DNA from: an uncultured Hungatella sp.
GTDB lineage: Bacteria > Bacillota > Clostridia > Lachnospirales > Lachnospiraceae
NCBI GenBank assembly: GCA_910588505.1
Contig: CAJUPQ010000062.1
Coordinates: 1 to 21,337, forward strand
Reading direction: 5' to 3'
DNA length: 21,337 nucleotides
Below, one piece after another: positions 1 to 7,126 of this stretch (its first letter is position 1; the number at the start of each line of letters is the position of its first letter). The translations under genes and the position numbers were made by a program. The notes beneath the pieces are model-generated. The model saw nothing but the letters and a program-made list of their open reading frames with translations. It was not told the DNA's origin and did no database searches.

Positions 1-1589
1 GCTCTCAAATTCCGGTGCCTACCAGGCCAAAACGGGGTAAAAACTTTATTCCGGATACAAAACCGGAATTTGTAACAGCGAAAAGAGACCACGTCGGGAT
101 GATGGATATCATCGATCATATAGGCTCCACATCGGGGATTGATCATGCTATATACTCTTCCACCGATATGGCTACCGCACAGAAGGTCATATCCCTGGCC
201 AGGTACCTCCTTGCTACTAACGGGCAGTCCCTCCCGGGCATCCTGACATGGCAGTATAACCATCCCCTTCCCTATGAGGATGGGATCACTGAGGATGTGT
301 ACCACAACCTTTTTGTGCAGCTGGGAACCGATGAAAGTCTGCAGCAGAGTTTTTTCAAGCACCGTTGCGCGTTACTTTCTGCCGATGACGCGCTCGCTTA
401 TGACTCTTCTACCATATCTACTTATTCCGAGAACCAGAATGAAGCCAGATATGGATTTAACAAGGCACATAACGGACTGAAAACAATAAAGCTGCTGACA
501 CTTTATTCCATAGAGAACAGGCAGCCGGTTGCTTTTGCAAAACAGCCCGGCAATCTTCCGGATGTTACATCTATTACAAACGCAATAAACCAGCTTTCAG
601 CACTGGGTGTGCATAAGGCGGAGATTATTACCGACAATGGTTATTATTCCGAGCAGAACTTCGCGGAGCTGCTCCTTGCAGGGTTTGATTTCATCACACT
701 TGCAAAAACCAGCGTCAAATGGATCAGACCAGAGATAGACAACCAGCGTGAAGCGCTTGACGATTTCAAAAGTGTATGTCCGTTTGATCCATCGACCCAT
801 GGGGTCTGTGTTCTCCTCATGCATGATTTTGAGAAGAAACGTAAATATGCCAGCCATAAAAGCGGTGCGCAAAAGGGGGATGTCGAAACCTTTAGACGCA
901 GGATTTATCTCAACATATATTTTAACCATTCCAGACAGTCAGCAGATAAAGCCGCGTTTGAAGCAGACCTGTTTGAAATCAAGACCCTGCTTGAATCGGG
1001 TACGCCGGTTGATGAATTACCGGATCTATCGCAGGCAAAGGTAAAAAAATACTTTTCCGTCCATAAATGGGGCGGCAAAATCAGCGTGGAACCCAATAAT
1101 AAAGCGATCGCAGACGCGAACAAATACCATGGATACTTTGTTCTTGTGTCGAATAAGGAAAAAGAACCTTTTGAATGTCTGCGCAAGTACCGTAAAAGGG
1201 AGACGATAGAATCCTTTTTTGAAGCCGGAAAACAGCATGCTGATGGTAACAGGGCAAGGGTATGGAATACCGACACCCTCCGCGGCCGAATGTTTGTCCA
1301 GTTTGTGTCCCTGTGCTATTATGAGTACCTGAATGAAGAGATCCGGAAACTCAAAGAAAGCCTGGGCAAGAAAAACGGCGATGCAGCCCATGATACCAAA
1401 GCGGTACTGAACAATGAATCCAAGCTGAAGTCATGGCTTTGCAATACCCCTCTATATCTACAGCTGCAATGGTTTGATACAGTGGAAAGTGTTGAGATAT
1501 CGGCAAAGCTCAGGAACCGCAGATGGACTACGGAGATCACCTCACGCGATGAACTTTATTTACAAAAACTTGGGGTGGCTATCGGTTGA
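1..1589 (+). CDS. IS4/IS1634-type DDE transposase, 5' end outside window
   Basis: This gene encodes a transposase that would cut and join the ends of its own insertion sequence. The frame is open from the window edge; a GTG at 15 gives 524 residues, but the real start probably lies upstream. Counting from that GTG, the likely catalytic residues are D130 (YDSSTIS context), D207 (ITDNGYYSE) and E399. E399 sits in an exact Y-2-R-3-E-6-K signature (Y392, R395, E399, K406), typical of IS4-superfamily transposases. A long segment between D207 and E399 fits the family's beta-strand insertion. The aromatic stretch after the signature and the C-terminus look intact, so the protein may be functional. 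Base composition is more AT-rich than in the downstream genes. The right end of the element must lie between the stop codon and about 1620, where a dehydrogenase relic begins. The left end cannot be seen, so terminal repeats and target duplication cannot be checked. Confidence 0.85.
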   Translation, partial: SQIPVPTRPKRGKNFIPDTKPEFVTAKRDHVGMMDIIDHIGSTSGIDHAIYSSTDMATAQKVISLARYLLATNGQSLPGILTWQYNHPLPYEDGITEDVYHNLFVQLGTDESLQQSFFKHRCALLSADDALAYDSSTISTYSENQNEARYGFNKAHNGLKTIKLLTLYSIENRQPVAFAKQPGNLPDVTSITNAINQLSALGVHKAEIITDNGYYSEQNFAELLLAGFDFITLAKTSVKWIRPEIDNQREALDDFKSVCPFDPSTHGVCVLLMHDFEKKRKYASHKSGAQKGDVETFRRRIYLNIYFNHSRQSADKAAFEADLFEIKTLLESGTPVDELPDLSQAKVKKYFSVHKWGGKISVEPNNKAIADANKYHGYFVLVSNKEKEPFECLRKYRKRETIESFFEAGKQHADGNRARVWNTDTLRGRMFVQFVSLCYYEYLNEEIRKLKESLGKKNGDAAHDTKAVLNNESKLKSWLCNTPLYLQLQWFDTVESVEISAKLRNRRWTTEITSRDELYLQKLGVAIG

Positions 1590-1615
1590 TGTTTTGAGTA
1601 TATATTTTACGACTT

Positions 1616-1807
1616 TTAGGTTACTAAAACGTCAATCTTCCCGAAATAGCCCACGCAGGTTTTAATGATGGCGGCTCCTCCCTCCATGGAGCCCACGCTG
1701 CCGTAATTGGGTACCGCCCGTTTTCCCATGGCCCGGATTTCTTCCACAACCATGTCCGCAAATTTTGTGCCGTTCTCCGATACGCCGATATCATTGACCA
1801 CCACATA
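1616..1807 (-). pseudogene. Short-chain dehydrogenase/reductase (SDR) fragment
   Basis: About 62 codons on the minus strand resemble the middle of an SDR oxidoreductase. VVNDIG resembles the segment around the second beta strand. EEIRAMGKRAVPNYGSV resembles the stretch before the NAD(P)-binding acidic residue. FGKIDVLVT resembles the strand leading into the NNAG or TNAG motif. The frame stops right after LVT, where the insertion sequence begins, and an in-frame TAG sits just before the VVV codons on the other side. The N-terminal Rossmann glycine motif and the catalytic Tyr/Lys half are both missing, so this is a relic and not a gene. I infer that the insertion element removed or displaced the C-terminal part; the cause of the N-terminal truncation is not visible. 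Confidence 0.7.
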
Positions 1808-1923
1808 CTATATCGTTTTTTAGGGAATGTTTCAATTTACGAGGAATGCCTGAAGTGTAAAAGTATACGTTTGGGGGAAATGGTGTAGTCCGGGTTAAGT
1901 GCAGGCCTAAAAAGAAATATAAG

Positions 1924-1952
1924 TTGTCAAGAGCCGGAAATCCGTATATAAT
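1924..1952 (+). promoter_or_regulatory. Sigma-A-type promoter for the Rpn-family gene
   Basis: TTGTCA (1924-1929) and a perfect TATAAT (1947-1952) are separated by 17 bases. Transcription would start near 1959, leaving a leader of about 40 bases before the ATG at 2000. The stretch 1808-1923, between the SDR relic and this promoter, shows no gene or clear signal. Confidence 0.7.
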
Positions 1953-1999
1953 GAAGGCAGGATTTATTTTGGAGAGCGCGCATCTGTGAAAGGACGAAG

Positions 2000-2926
2000 A
2001 TGCAAAAGAAGACACACGATTACGACAATGTTTTTAAGACCATGAAGAGCAAGCACAAACGGCTGTTTATCTCTGTGATTAACCATATTTTCGGGAAGGA
2101 TTACTCCATGGATGTCAGGGTGGATGTGTTGCCGTCAGAGGGGTATCTGACAGAGCGTGAGACGGCGGACGGGAGCAAGGAGATCGAGGAGCAGATCTCT
2201 GATTTCCTCATCAGGATCGGGGATGAGGTCTATCTTCTGGAGAGCCAGAGCTATGACGACGGCTCCATGGCCATCCGGATCGCGGAGTACGCGTTTATCG
2301 TGGGCAGGCAGTTTGCGGTCTGGGATATTGGCCATGCCACGATCCCTATGCCAAGATTTTCCGTGATCTATGTAAAGAAGACTGACAGGACGCCGGACAG
2401 GACGATCATTACCTTTACGTTTCCCGACGGACAGCAGGTGGACTATGGGGCGGACAACGTGATCCTGGAGCGGTTTACAAGGGAAACCATTGTGGAAAAG
2501 AGGCTGTTTGTCTATATTCCCTTTTATATCGCCAGGTATGAAGCGCAGCTGACGTCGAAGGCTCCTATAGACGGCGCTGTGGAGGATCTGGAGTATTTTC
2601 GGGATGAGATGGTGCGCCTTCATGGCGAAGGCGAGCTGACGGATGGGGAGCTGATCGACCTTATGGGATTTGTGAACACGATCATTACCCATATTACGAA
2701 CGGAAATGAAAATGAGGAAAGGCTGGTGAAGATTATGGGCGGAAGGGTTATTGAGACGGAATCCGAAAAGCTGATACGCCAGGGACAGATTCGGATGATC
2801 ATTGAGTTAGGCCGTGAGGATGGGCTGGAAGATGAGGTTATCTTAAACAGGCTGAAGAAAAAGGCCGGCCTTTCTTTGGAGGAGGCGAAGGCCTGTATGG
2901 AGACCTACGGGGAGCAGATGGTGTAG
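2000..2926 (+). CDS. Rpn family recombination-promoting nuclease / PD-(D/E)XK nuclease family transposase
   Basis: This 308-residue protein belongs to the Rpn (YhgA-like) group, which carry a PD-(D/E)XK nuclease fold; characterised members promote RecA-independent recombination and DNA cleavage. The N-terminus (DYDNVFKTMKSKHKRLFISV) is the usual opening of the clostridial branch. The probable catalytic motif is ISDFLIRIGDEVYLLESQS: an aspartate, a hydrophobic strand, then E-x-Q in place of the classic E-x-K, which is normal for this family. The C-terminus is charged and helical. It starts at ATG 2000 with AAAGGA about seven bases upstream. It has its own promoter at 1924-1952 and a terminator at 2933-2980, so it is a single-gene unit. 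Such genes are often multicopy and mobile, which fits its place next to an insertion sequence. The cellular target is unknown. Confidence 0.85.
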   Translation: MQKKTHDYDNVFKTMKSKHKRLFISVINHIFGKDYSMDVRVDVLPSEGYLTERETADGSKEIEEQISDFLIRIGDEVYLLESQSYDDGSMAIRIAEYAFIVGRQFAVWDIGHATIPMPRFSVIYVKKTDRTPDRTIITFTFPDGQQVDYGADNVILERFTRETIVEKRLFVYIPFYIARYEAQLTSKAPIDGAVEDLEYFRDEMVRLHGEGELTDGELIDLMGFVNTIITHITNGNENEERLVKIMGGRVIETESEKLIRQGQIRMIIELGREDGLEDEVILNRLKKKAGLSLEEAKACMETYGEQMV

Positions 2927-2932
2927 AGTTTT

Positions 2933-2980
2933 AAGGACCGGCTGGTTTTGTCTGGGGACAAAATCGCGCCGGTCCTTTTT
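2933..2980 (+). terminator. Intrinsic terminator after the Rpn-family gene
   Basis: AAGGACCGGC pairs with GCCGGTCCTT, and an inner stem TTTTGTC/GACAAAA closes on a TGGG loop. A T run (CCTTTTT) follows the hairpin. It begins about six bases after the stop codon. Confidence 0.85.
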
Positions 2981-3057
2981 CGCTTCCGTTATGTGCCTCG
3001 TAACGGATGAACAGTGGCTTTTTCACTGCCTTAAACCATATATTTGCGCCACAGTGG

Positions 3058-3086
3058 TTGAGAAAACGGGAGAGAAGTAGTAAGAT
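3058..3086 (+). promoter_or_regulatory. Putative promoter for the SRAP gene
   Basis: TTGAGA (3058-3063) and TAAGAT (3081-3086) are 17 bases apart, about 27 bases before the ATG at 3113. I did not see a convincing GAAC-N4-GTTC LexA operator near it, although the gene family is linked to the SOS response in other bacteria. Confidence 0.5.
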
Positions 3087-3112
3087 AGAGGAAACTTTTT
3101 CAGGAGGGAGCC

Positions 3113-3760
3113 ATGTGCGGCAGATACTATATAAATGAGGAGACGGCCCGGGAGATTGAGAAGGCAGCCGGGCTGGCGGACGAGATTCGGCGCGGGCCAT
3201 GGGCCATGGGAATCTCTCCGGGGGAGATCTGTCCTACGGACAGAGCCCCCGTCCTGGCGGGAAAAGGAGGCAGCCTGCGCTGTAAGTGGGCCCGGTGGGG
3301 ATTTTTGAGCGAGCCGTTTCGAAAGAATCGGCGTTGTGGGGAGCCGTATCAGGAGAGAGAATCCCGGGAAAAGCAGGTGATCTTCCTTGCCAGGAGGGAG
3401 ACGGTTATGGAAAAGCCTCTCTTTCGGGACAGTCTTTGCCATGACCGCGTTGCGGTTCCTGCGGCCTGGTTTTATGAGTGGAATGTGAGCAGGGAGAAGA
3501 ACGCGTTTTACCGGACGGACAGCACGGTCCTGTTTATGGCGGGAATCAGCCGGCAGTATGAGGACGGGGAACGTTTTGTGATCCTGACCACAGGGGCCAA
3601 CGCCTCCATGAGCCCGGTCCATGACCGGATGCCTTTGATCCTGGAAAAGGGGGATCTTGGGCCGTGGATCTTTGACGGCGGGAGGACGGAGGAGATACTT
3701 GAGAAACCGCCCTGTCTGCTGGGGCGAAGATGCGATTATGAGCAGTTGAGTATGTTTTAG
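3113..3760 (+). CDS. SOS response-associated peptidase (SRAP/YedK/HMCES family)
   Basis: SRAP proteins form a covalent link through Cys2 with abasic sites in single-stranded DNA and so protect them. This 215-residue protein starts MCGRYY, with Cys2 exposed once Met1 is removed, and a strong AGGAGGG site precedes the ATG. Other family marks are the GISPGEICPTDRAPV strand, WARWGF, FYEW with the active-site glutamate (E122), and SPVHDRMP with the active-site histidine (H170). The usual NARAET motif reads LARRET at residues 92-97, so the conserved asparagine is Leu92. The segment before it (about residues 66-90) is also unlike the usual short loop. The protein may therefore have altered DNA binding or cross-link chemistry, or be decaying although the frame is open. 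It appears monocistronic and is followed directly by an inverted-repeat element. Confidence 0.87.
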   Translation: MCGRYYINEETAREIEKAAGLADEIRRGPWAMGISPGEICPTDRAPVLAGKGGSLRCKWARWGFLSEPFRKNRRCGEPYQERESREKQVIFLARRETVMEKPLFRDSLCHDRVAVPAAWFYEWNVSREKNAFYRTDSTVLFMAGISRQYEDGERFVILTTGANASMSPVHDRMPLILEKGDLGPWIFDGGRTEEILEKPPCLLGRRCDYEQLSMF

Positions 3761-3762
3761 GA

Positions 3763-3941
3763 GTTTAAGAACGATTTCGGCGATATAATTGAGTGAGCAA
3801 AGGGGGCGAAGGGTGTCGCAGAGCCAGTCAGAGAAGGAGAGATGTCCCGAACGGCACACAGCCCGCCTTCCCTCCCCGGCTCCACGACTCCCCCGCCCAT
3901 TGCTCATTCAATTATATATCAATAGGACAAACTTAAAGTTC
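3763..3941. repeat. Imperfect inverted-repeat element (MITE-like or structured RNA)
   Basis: The left arm includes GATATAATTGAGTGAGCAA at 3782-3800. The right arm (3899-3920) is nearly its reverse complement (GATATATAATTGAATGAGCAA when inverted). The complementarity continues inward with G-rich/C-rich stretches and GTCGCAGAGCC against GTCGTGGAGCC, and outward with TTTAAG about 12 bases beyond each arm. Arms of roughly 45 bases flank a loop of about 50 bases. It lies in the gap between two plus-strand genes. I see no coding potential that fits a protein; the long minus-strand frame across it is a shadow of the SRAP gene. It could be a non-autonomous mobile element or a folded transcript. A very similar sequence elsewhere in the genome would settle this. 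Confidence 0.6.
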
Positions 3942-4012
3942 CCGGTTTACCTGAATTAGGAATCCGATTCCCCCAAAAAAGCGGCAGATGCATGGGAAGG
4001 GTGGGTGGAGAA

Positions 4013-4072
4013 GTGACCGGAGGAAAAATAACAGGAGAAGAAATGACAGGTAAAAATATAACAGGCCAAGGT
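4013..4072 (+). repeat. 30-bp imperfect tandem duplication at the kinase start
   Basis: Unit 4013-4042 begins GTGACCGG and unit 4043-4072 begins ATGACAGG. Both contain an AAAAATA/ACAGG core and are in the same reading frame, giving VTGGKITGEE then MTGKNITGQG if translated. Each unit begins with a possible start codon, so the duplication may have copied the translation start. Confidence 0.65.
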
Positions 4073-4639
4073 ATCCTTGTATGCGGATGCAACGGCAGCG
4101 GGAAGAGCACCCTTGGGAAGGCTTTGGCGAAACGGCTGGGGTATCATTTTATTGACAATGAGGATCTGTTTTTTCCAAAGACCGGCGGGGACTATGTGTA
4201 CGATTCCCCCAGGTCAAAGGAGGAGGCAAAAAGGCTTCTGGCAGAGGAGATCAGAGGCCATGGGCGGTTTGTCCTTGCGGCGGTGAAGGGGGATTACGGA
4301 AGTGAGATCCTGTCCGCCTGCGAACTTGCGGTGGTGATCCGGATTCCGGAGGATATAAGGAGGCAGAGGGTGCGGGACCGCTCCTTTCAGAAGTTTGGGG
4401 AGAGGATGCTTCCCGGCGGGGATCTGTATGAGAGGGAGCAGCGTTTTTTTTGGATGGTGGAGCAAAGAAAGGCCGGGGACAGTGAGGAGTGGGCGGATTC
4501 CCTGGGCTGTGTTGTCATAAAGGTGGACGGGACGAAGGCGATTTGGGAGAATGTGGAGATAATCGCCGGATTTCTGTCTGGGGAGGGAAGGGCGGAAACG
4601 GGACGGGACGGCGGTTCTTCACAGGGAAGGCAAATTTAG
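4043..4639 (+). CDS. P-loop (shikimate/adenylate kinase-like) nucleotide-binding kinase
   Basis: A small P-loop NTPase, probably a kinase of unknown substrate. From the ATG at 4043 it has 198 residues. The Walker A motif is GCNGSGKST near the N-terminus, followed by LAKRLGYHFIDNEDLFF, where the acidic residues sit as in shikimate and gluconate kinases. The RRQRVRDRSFQKFGERM stretch resembles an arginine-rich lid. The start is uncertain: the frame is open back to an ATG at 3992 and a GTG at 4013. I prefer 4043 because AGGAG lies just upstream and the P-loop then sits at the usual distance from the start. The region holds a 30-bp imperfect tandem duplication (4013-4042 and 4043-4072) that copies the start area. 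The stop is 15 bases before the LytTR regulator, which suggests one transcript. Confidence 0.7.
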   Translation: MTGKNITGQGILVCGCNGSGKSTLGKALAKRLGYHFIDNEDLFFPKTGGDYVYDSPRSKEEAKRLLAEEIRGHGRFVLAAVKGDYGSEILSACELAVVIRIPEDIRRQRVRDRSFQKFGERMLPGGDLYEREQRFFWMVEQRKAGDSEEWADSLGCVVIKVDGTKAIWENVEIIAGFLSGEGRAETGRDGGSSQGRQI

Positions 4640-4654
4640 AGGGGAGAAAAGACC

Positions 4655-5371
4655 ATGATATCTATTGCGGTTTGTGACGATGAACTTCTGGACTGCGTGA
4701 CGATTTCGGCCCAGATCAGAACCATCATGGAGGAGCTGGGCGCTGCCTTCTGCATCGAACAGTTTCAAAGCGGCGGGGAGCTTTTAAAATCCCTGGGGCG
4801 GTTTGACATTATTTTTCTGGACATTCTCATGGAGGGAATGGACGGCATGGAGACGGCAAGGCGGTGCCGCAGTCTGGCCTTTGACAAGGTGCTGGTGTTT
4901 TTCTCCTCCAGCCGGGACTATGTGTTTGACGCCTACGATGTGGAGGCTTTCCACTACCTGGTAAAGCCTGTGGATGAGGGAAAGCTGAAACATGTGCTGA
5001 AACGGGCCCTGGAGCGGCAGAGACAGACCCCCCGGGATTACATTGTGGTCAGCAGAGAGAGGCAGACGAGAAAGCTTTTCCTGGATTCGGTCCGGTATTT
5101 TGAGATCTGGGGAAGACAGATTGAGGTTCATGAGGAGCATGAGGTTTTTACCTGGTATGAGCAGATCGGGGCTCTGGAGAGGCAGCTTAAGGGCAAAGGA
5201 TTTTTCCGGTGCCATAAAAGTTATCTCATCAATCTGGGGCATGTGGAGGTGTACAACCGGAAGGAGGCGATCCTGGACAACGGGGAGCGGATCCTGATCG
5301 CCAGGCGCAGGTATGAGCAGTTCTGCCAGGAGATGGTGGAGTACATGAGAAAAAGCGGGGGAATCCTGTGA
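4655..5371 (+). CDS. LytTR-family response regulator (AgrA/LytR-like)
   Basis: A 238-residue two-component response regulator that would activate or repress promoters after phosphorylation. The receiver domain (about residues 1-120) has the acidic pair D8/D9, the phospho-acceptor D56 (IIFLDILMEGMDG), the serine/threonine position around S84-S86 and K104 in YLVKPVD. The C-terminal LytTR DNA-binding domain (about 130-235) includes RKLFLDSVRYFEIWGRQIEVH and FFRCHKSYLINLGHVEVYNR, the usual beta-strand pattern. It starts at ATG 4655 behind GGGGAG. Its stop overlaps the GTG start of the next gene (GTGA at 5368-5371), so the pair is translationally coupled to the sensor kinase. No autoinducer peptide gene (agrD-like) or AgrB-like peptidase was found beside it. 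Confidence 0.92.
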   Translation: MISIAVCDDELLDCVTISAQIRTIMEELGAAFCIEQFQSGGELLKSLGRFDIIFLDILMEGMDGMETARRCRSLAFDKVLVFFSSSRDYVFDAYDVEAFHYLVKPVDEGKLKHVLKRALERQRQTPRDYIVVSRERQTRKLFLDSVRYFEIWGRQIEVHEEHEVFTWYEQIGALERQLKGKGFFRCHKSYLINLGHVEVYNRKEAILDNGERILIARRRYEQFCQEMVEYMRKSGGIL

Positions 5372-6900
5372 GCGGGGCGGCAAAGATTTGGGACGGGGCG
5401 CTGTGGCTGGTGTGCTGCATTCTGTATACAGGGTGTATTTCCCGGTTTTTCGGGAGGCATCTGAAAGGGGGAAGGCGGCAGGAGGCAGTCTTTGGGGCGC
5501 TGTATTTTGGCGGTCGCCTGCTTCTGAGAATGTGGGTATTGGAAGAGGAAGTCCCCTATATTCTCTATGCGGCGTGCAGCCATATGCTGCTGGGGGCCCT
5601 TGTGATGGCGGTGTTTGGAGGGGAGAAGGAGAAGCGGCTTTTGGCGGCAGTCCTTGGGCTGGTTATGACGGAGCTTGTGTGGAATTTCGGGGAGTCCTTT
5701 CTCACCTGCGGAGCTCTTTTGCTGACCCGGGCCGCAGAGGCCGGAGGGCAGGACGCGGCGGCCATAGGGCCCTGGACCGGAAGAATCCTTGGGATTATGA
5801 CGTACGGGGCGGGGATATGGGCTGTGGGCTGGCTGTCAAAAGCCCTTGAGCCGGTTTTTGCGGATAAGAGGAGGAGCTTTTATCTGTGCCTGTCAGCGCC
5901 TTTAGGGTGCCTGCTCTTTGTGACGGATCTTGTGAACTGGGGCGCCAGCAACGGCATCCTGGTCCAGGGACGGGAGATTTTCGGGCTGTTTGAGAACCAG
6001 CTTTTCAGCCACGGCGCCATGTGCATCTTTACGGGGCTTTCCATGGCAGCGGCCGGTTTTTTTGTCTTTGGGACGGAGAGGATCTGGAGGGAGGAGCAGG
6101 AGCGGGAGCAGTACCGGGCCCAGGTAGCTTACTATGAGATGATGGAGGAGCAGTATGGCCGGATGGAGCGTCTGCGCCATGACATGAAAAACCATATGCT
6201 GGCTCTGGAGAATCTGGTGCGAAACCGGCAGTGGCAGCATGCCGGGGAATATCTGCGGGGGATGACAGAGATGGGCGGTGTGGGGGCCGGGGATGAGGCT
6301 ACGGGAAGTCTGGTGATGGATGCCCTTCTGTACCATAAAAGGCAGAAGGCCCTGAAACATCATATCCGCTGGCAATGCGACGTCAGGGTGCCGAGAGACT
6401 GCCCTGTGAAGGAGATAGATCTGTGCATCATCGCGGGGAATATTCTGGACAACGCCCTGGAGGCCAGTCTTGGGCTTTGCGGGGAGGACGACCCCTTTAT
6501 CCAGGTGTACATGGGTAAGATAAAAAAGTGCCTGTTTCTGGAGGCGCGAAACCGCATGGAGGCAGGGAATGAGGGAAGAGGAGGGGAAAACGGCAGCGGA
6601 GATGGGAGGAGCGGTAGAAGTCAGGGACCTGGAAATCGCAAAATAGACGGTGGGTTGGAACCCGGCGAGCGCAAAATAGGCGGCGAGTTGGAACCCGGCG
6701 GCCCCAAACCTTTCCGCGGCCAGCGCCTTTCCAGGGACGGACAGGAGGCTTTCCACAGACACGGTCTGGGACTTGGCAATATCAGGGCGGCGGCTGACCG
6801 ATACAACGGGGCGGTCCGCGTGGAGACGGAAAACGGCATCTTTACCATATCGGTCCTTTTGCCGCTGTACCCGGAATCTCACAATCCGGACAGAGACTGA
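5368..6900 (+). CDS. GHKL-domain sensor histidine kinase (AgrC-like)
   Basis: A membrane sensor kinase that should phosphorylate the LytTR regulator encoded just upstream. The first ~235 residues hold about six hydrophobic segments. They are followed by a short coiled linker and the phospho-acceptor motif RLRHDMKNH with H271. The ATP-binding GHKL domain has the N box NILDNALEA (N358 onward) and the G box HGLGLGNI (about 465-471). It starts at GTG 5368, overlapping the regulator's stop by four bases. The unusual feature is the ATP lid: between ARNRMEAG (about 393-400) and HGLGLGN lie roughly 64 Gly/Arg/Pro-rich residues, including two copies of an 11-residue unit. Related kinases have a short linker of about 20 residues here. 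The signal sensed is unknown; AgrC-like topology suggests a peptide, but this is inference. Confidence 0.9.
   Translation: MSGAAKIWDGALWLVCCILYTGCISRFFGRHLKGGRRQEAVFGALYFGGRLLLRMWVLEEEVPYILYAACSHMLLGALVMAVFGGEKEKRLLAAVLGLVMTELVWNFGESFLTCGALLLTRAAEAGGQDAAAIGPWTGRILGIMTYGAGIWAVGWLSKALEPVFADKRRSFYLCLSAPLGCLLFVTDLVNWGASNGILVQGREIFGLFENQLFSHGAMCIFTGLSMAAAGFFVFGTERIWREEQEREQYRAQVAYYEMMEEQYGRMERLRHDMKNHMLALENLVRNRQWQHAGEYLRGMTEMGGVGAGDEATGSLVMDALLYHKRQKALKHHIRWQCDVRVPRDCPVKEIDLCIIAGNILDNALEASLGLCGEDDPFIQVYMGKIKKCLFLEARNRMEAGNEGRGGENGSGDGRSGRSQGPGNRKIDGGLEPGERKIGGELEPGGPKPFRGQRLSRDGQEAFHRHGLGLGNIRAAADRYNGAVRVETENGIFTISVLLPLYPESHNPDRD
6637..6702 (+). repeat. Two 33-bp tandem repeats inside the sensor kinase ATP lid
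   Basis: Two adjacent in-frame units (6637-6669 and 6670-6702) both begin CGCAAAATAG and share TTGGAACCCGGCG. They encode RKIDGGLEPGE and RKIGGELEPGG. The copy number keeps the frame, so it could vary between strains without destroying the kinase. Confidence 0.85.
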
Positions 6901-7048
6901 AAAAGGAAAGTGCATTTACCGCCCATGACACTAAAAAAGCCGTTTGTTCCACAATCCTAAATCTTCCTTTTGCAGGGCCGAAATAATAATTGTCGGAAGC
7001 AAGCGACGAGATTGTTTCGGAGACTCTCACTGTTTTTGCGTCACTGTG

Positions 7049-7090
7049 TTTGCGCCGTAACTTCCGGAACGGCATTGGGGAGGGCGCAAA
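7049..7090 (+). other. Stem-loop upstream of the 7127 gene
   Basis: TTTGCGCC (7049-7056) can pair with GGCGCAAA (7083-7090) around a 26-base loop that itself contains CCGGAACGG. It lies about 35 bases before the ATG at 7127 and has no T run, so it is not an ordinary terminator. The 226-base gap 6901-7126 holds no gene that I can support. Confidence 0.3.
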
Positions 7091-7126
7091 GATCTGTGAG
7101 AGCAGCTGGAGAAAGGAGACCAGAAT

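Noticed and set aside
3058..3112. SOS (LexA) operator before the SRAP gene
   Set aside because: I looked for a GAAC-N4-GTTC palindrome near the promoter and found none; CAGTG/CACTG pairs nearby are too short.
3023..3907. Long minus-strand open frame of 294 codons
   Set aside because: It lies antisense to the SRAP gene and runs into the inverted-repeat element. Its composition (Pro/Arg/Leu-rich) is typical of a shadow frame, and the plus strand has clear family motifs.
5902..6915. 337-codon minus-strand frame opposite the sensor kinase
   Set aside because: The plus-strand frame carries H, N and G boxes; the opposite frame has no domain or ribosome site.
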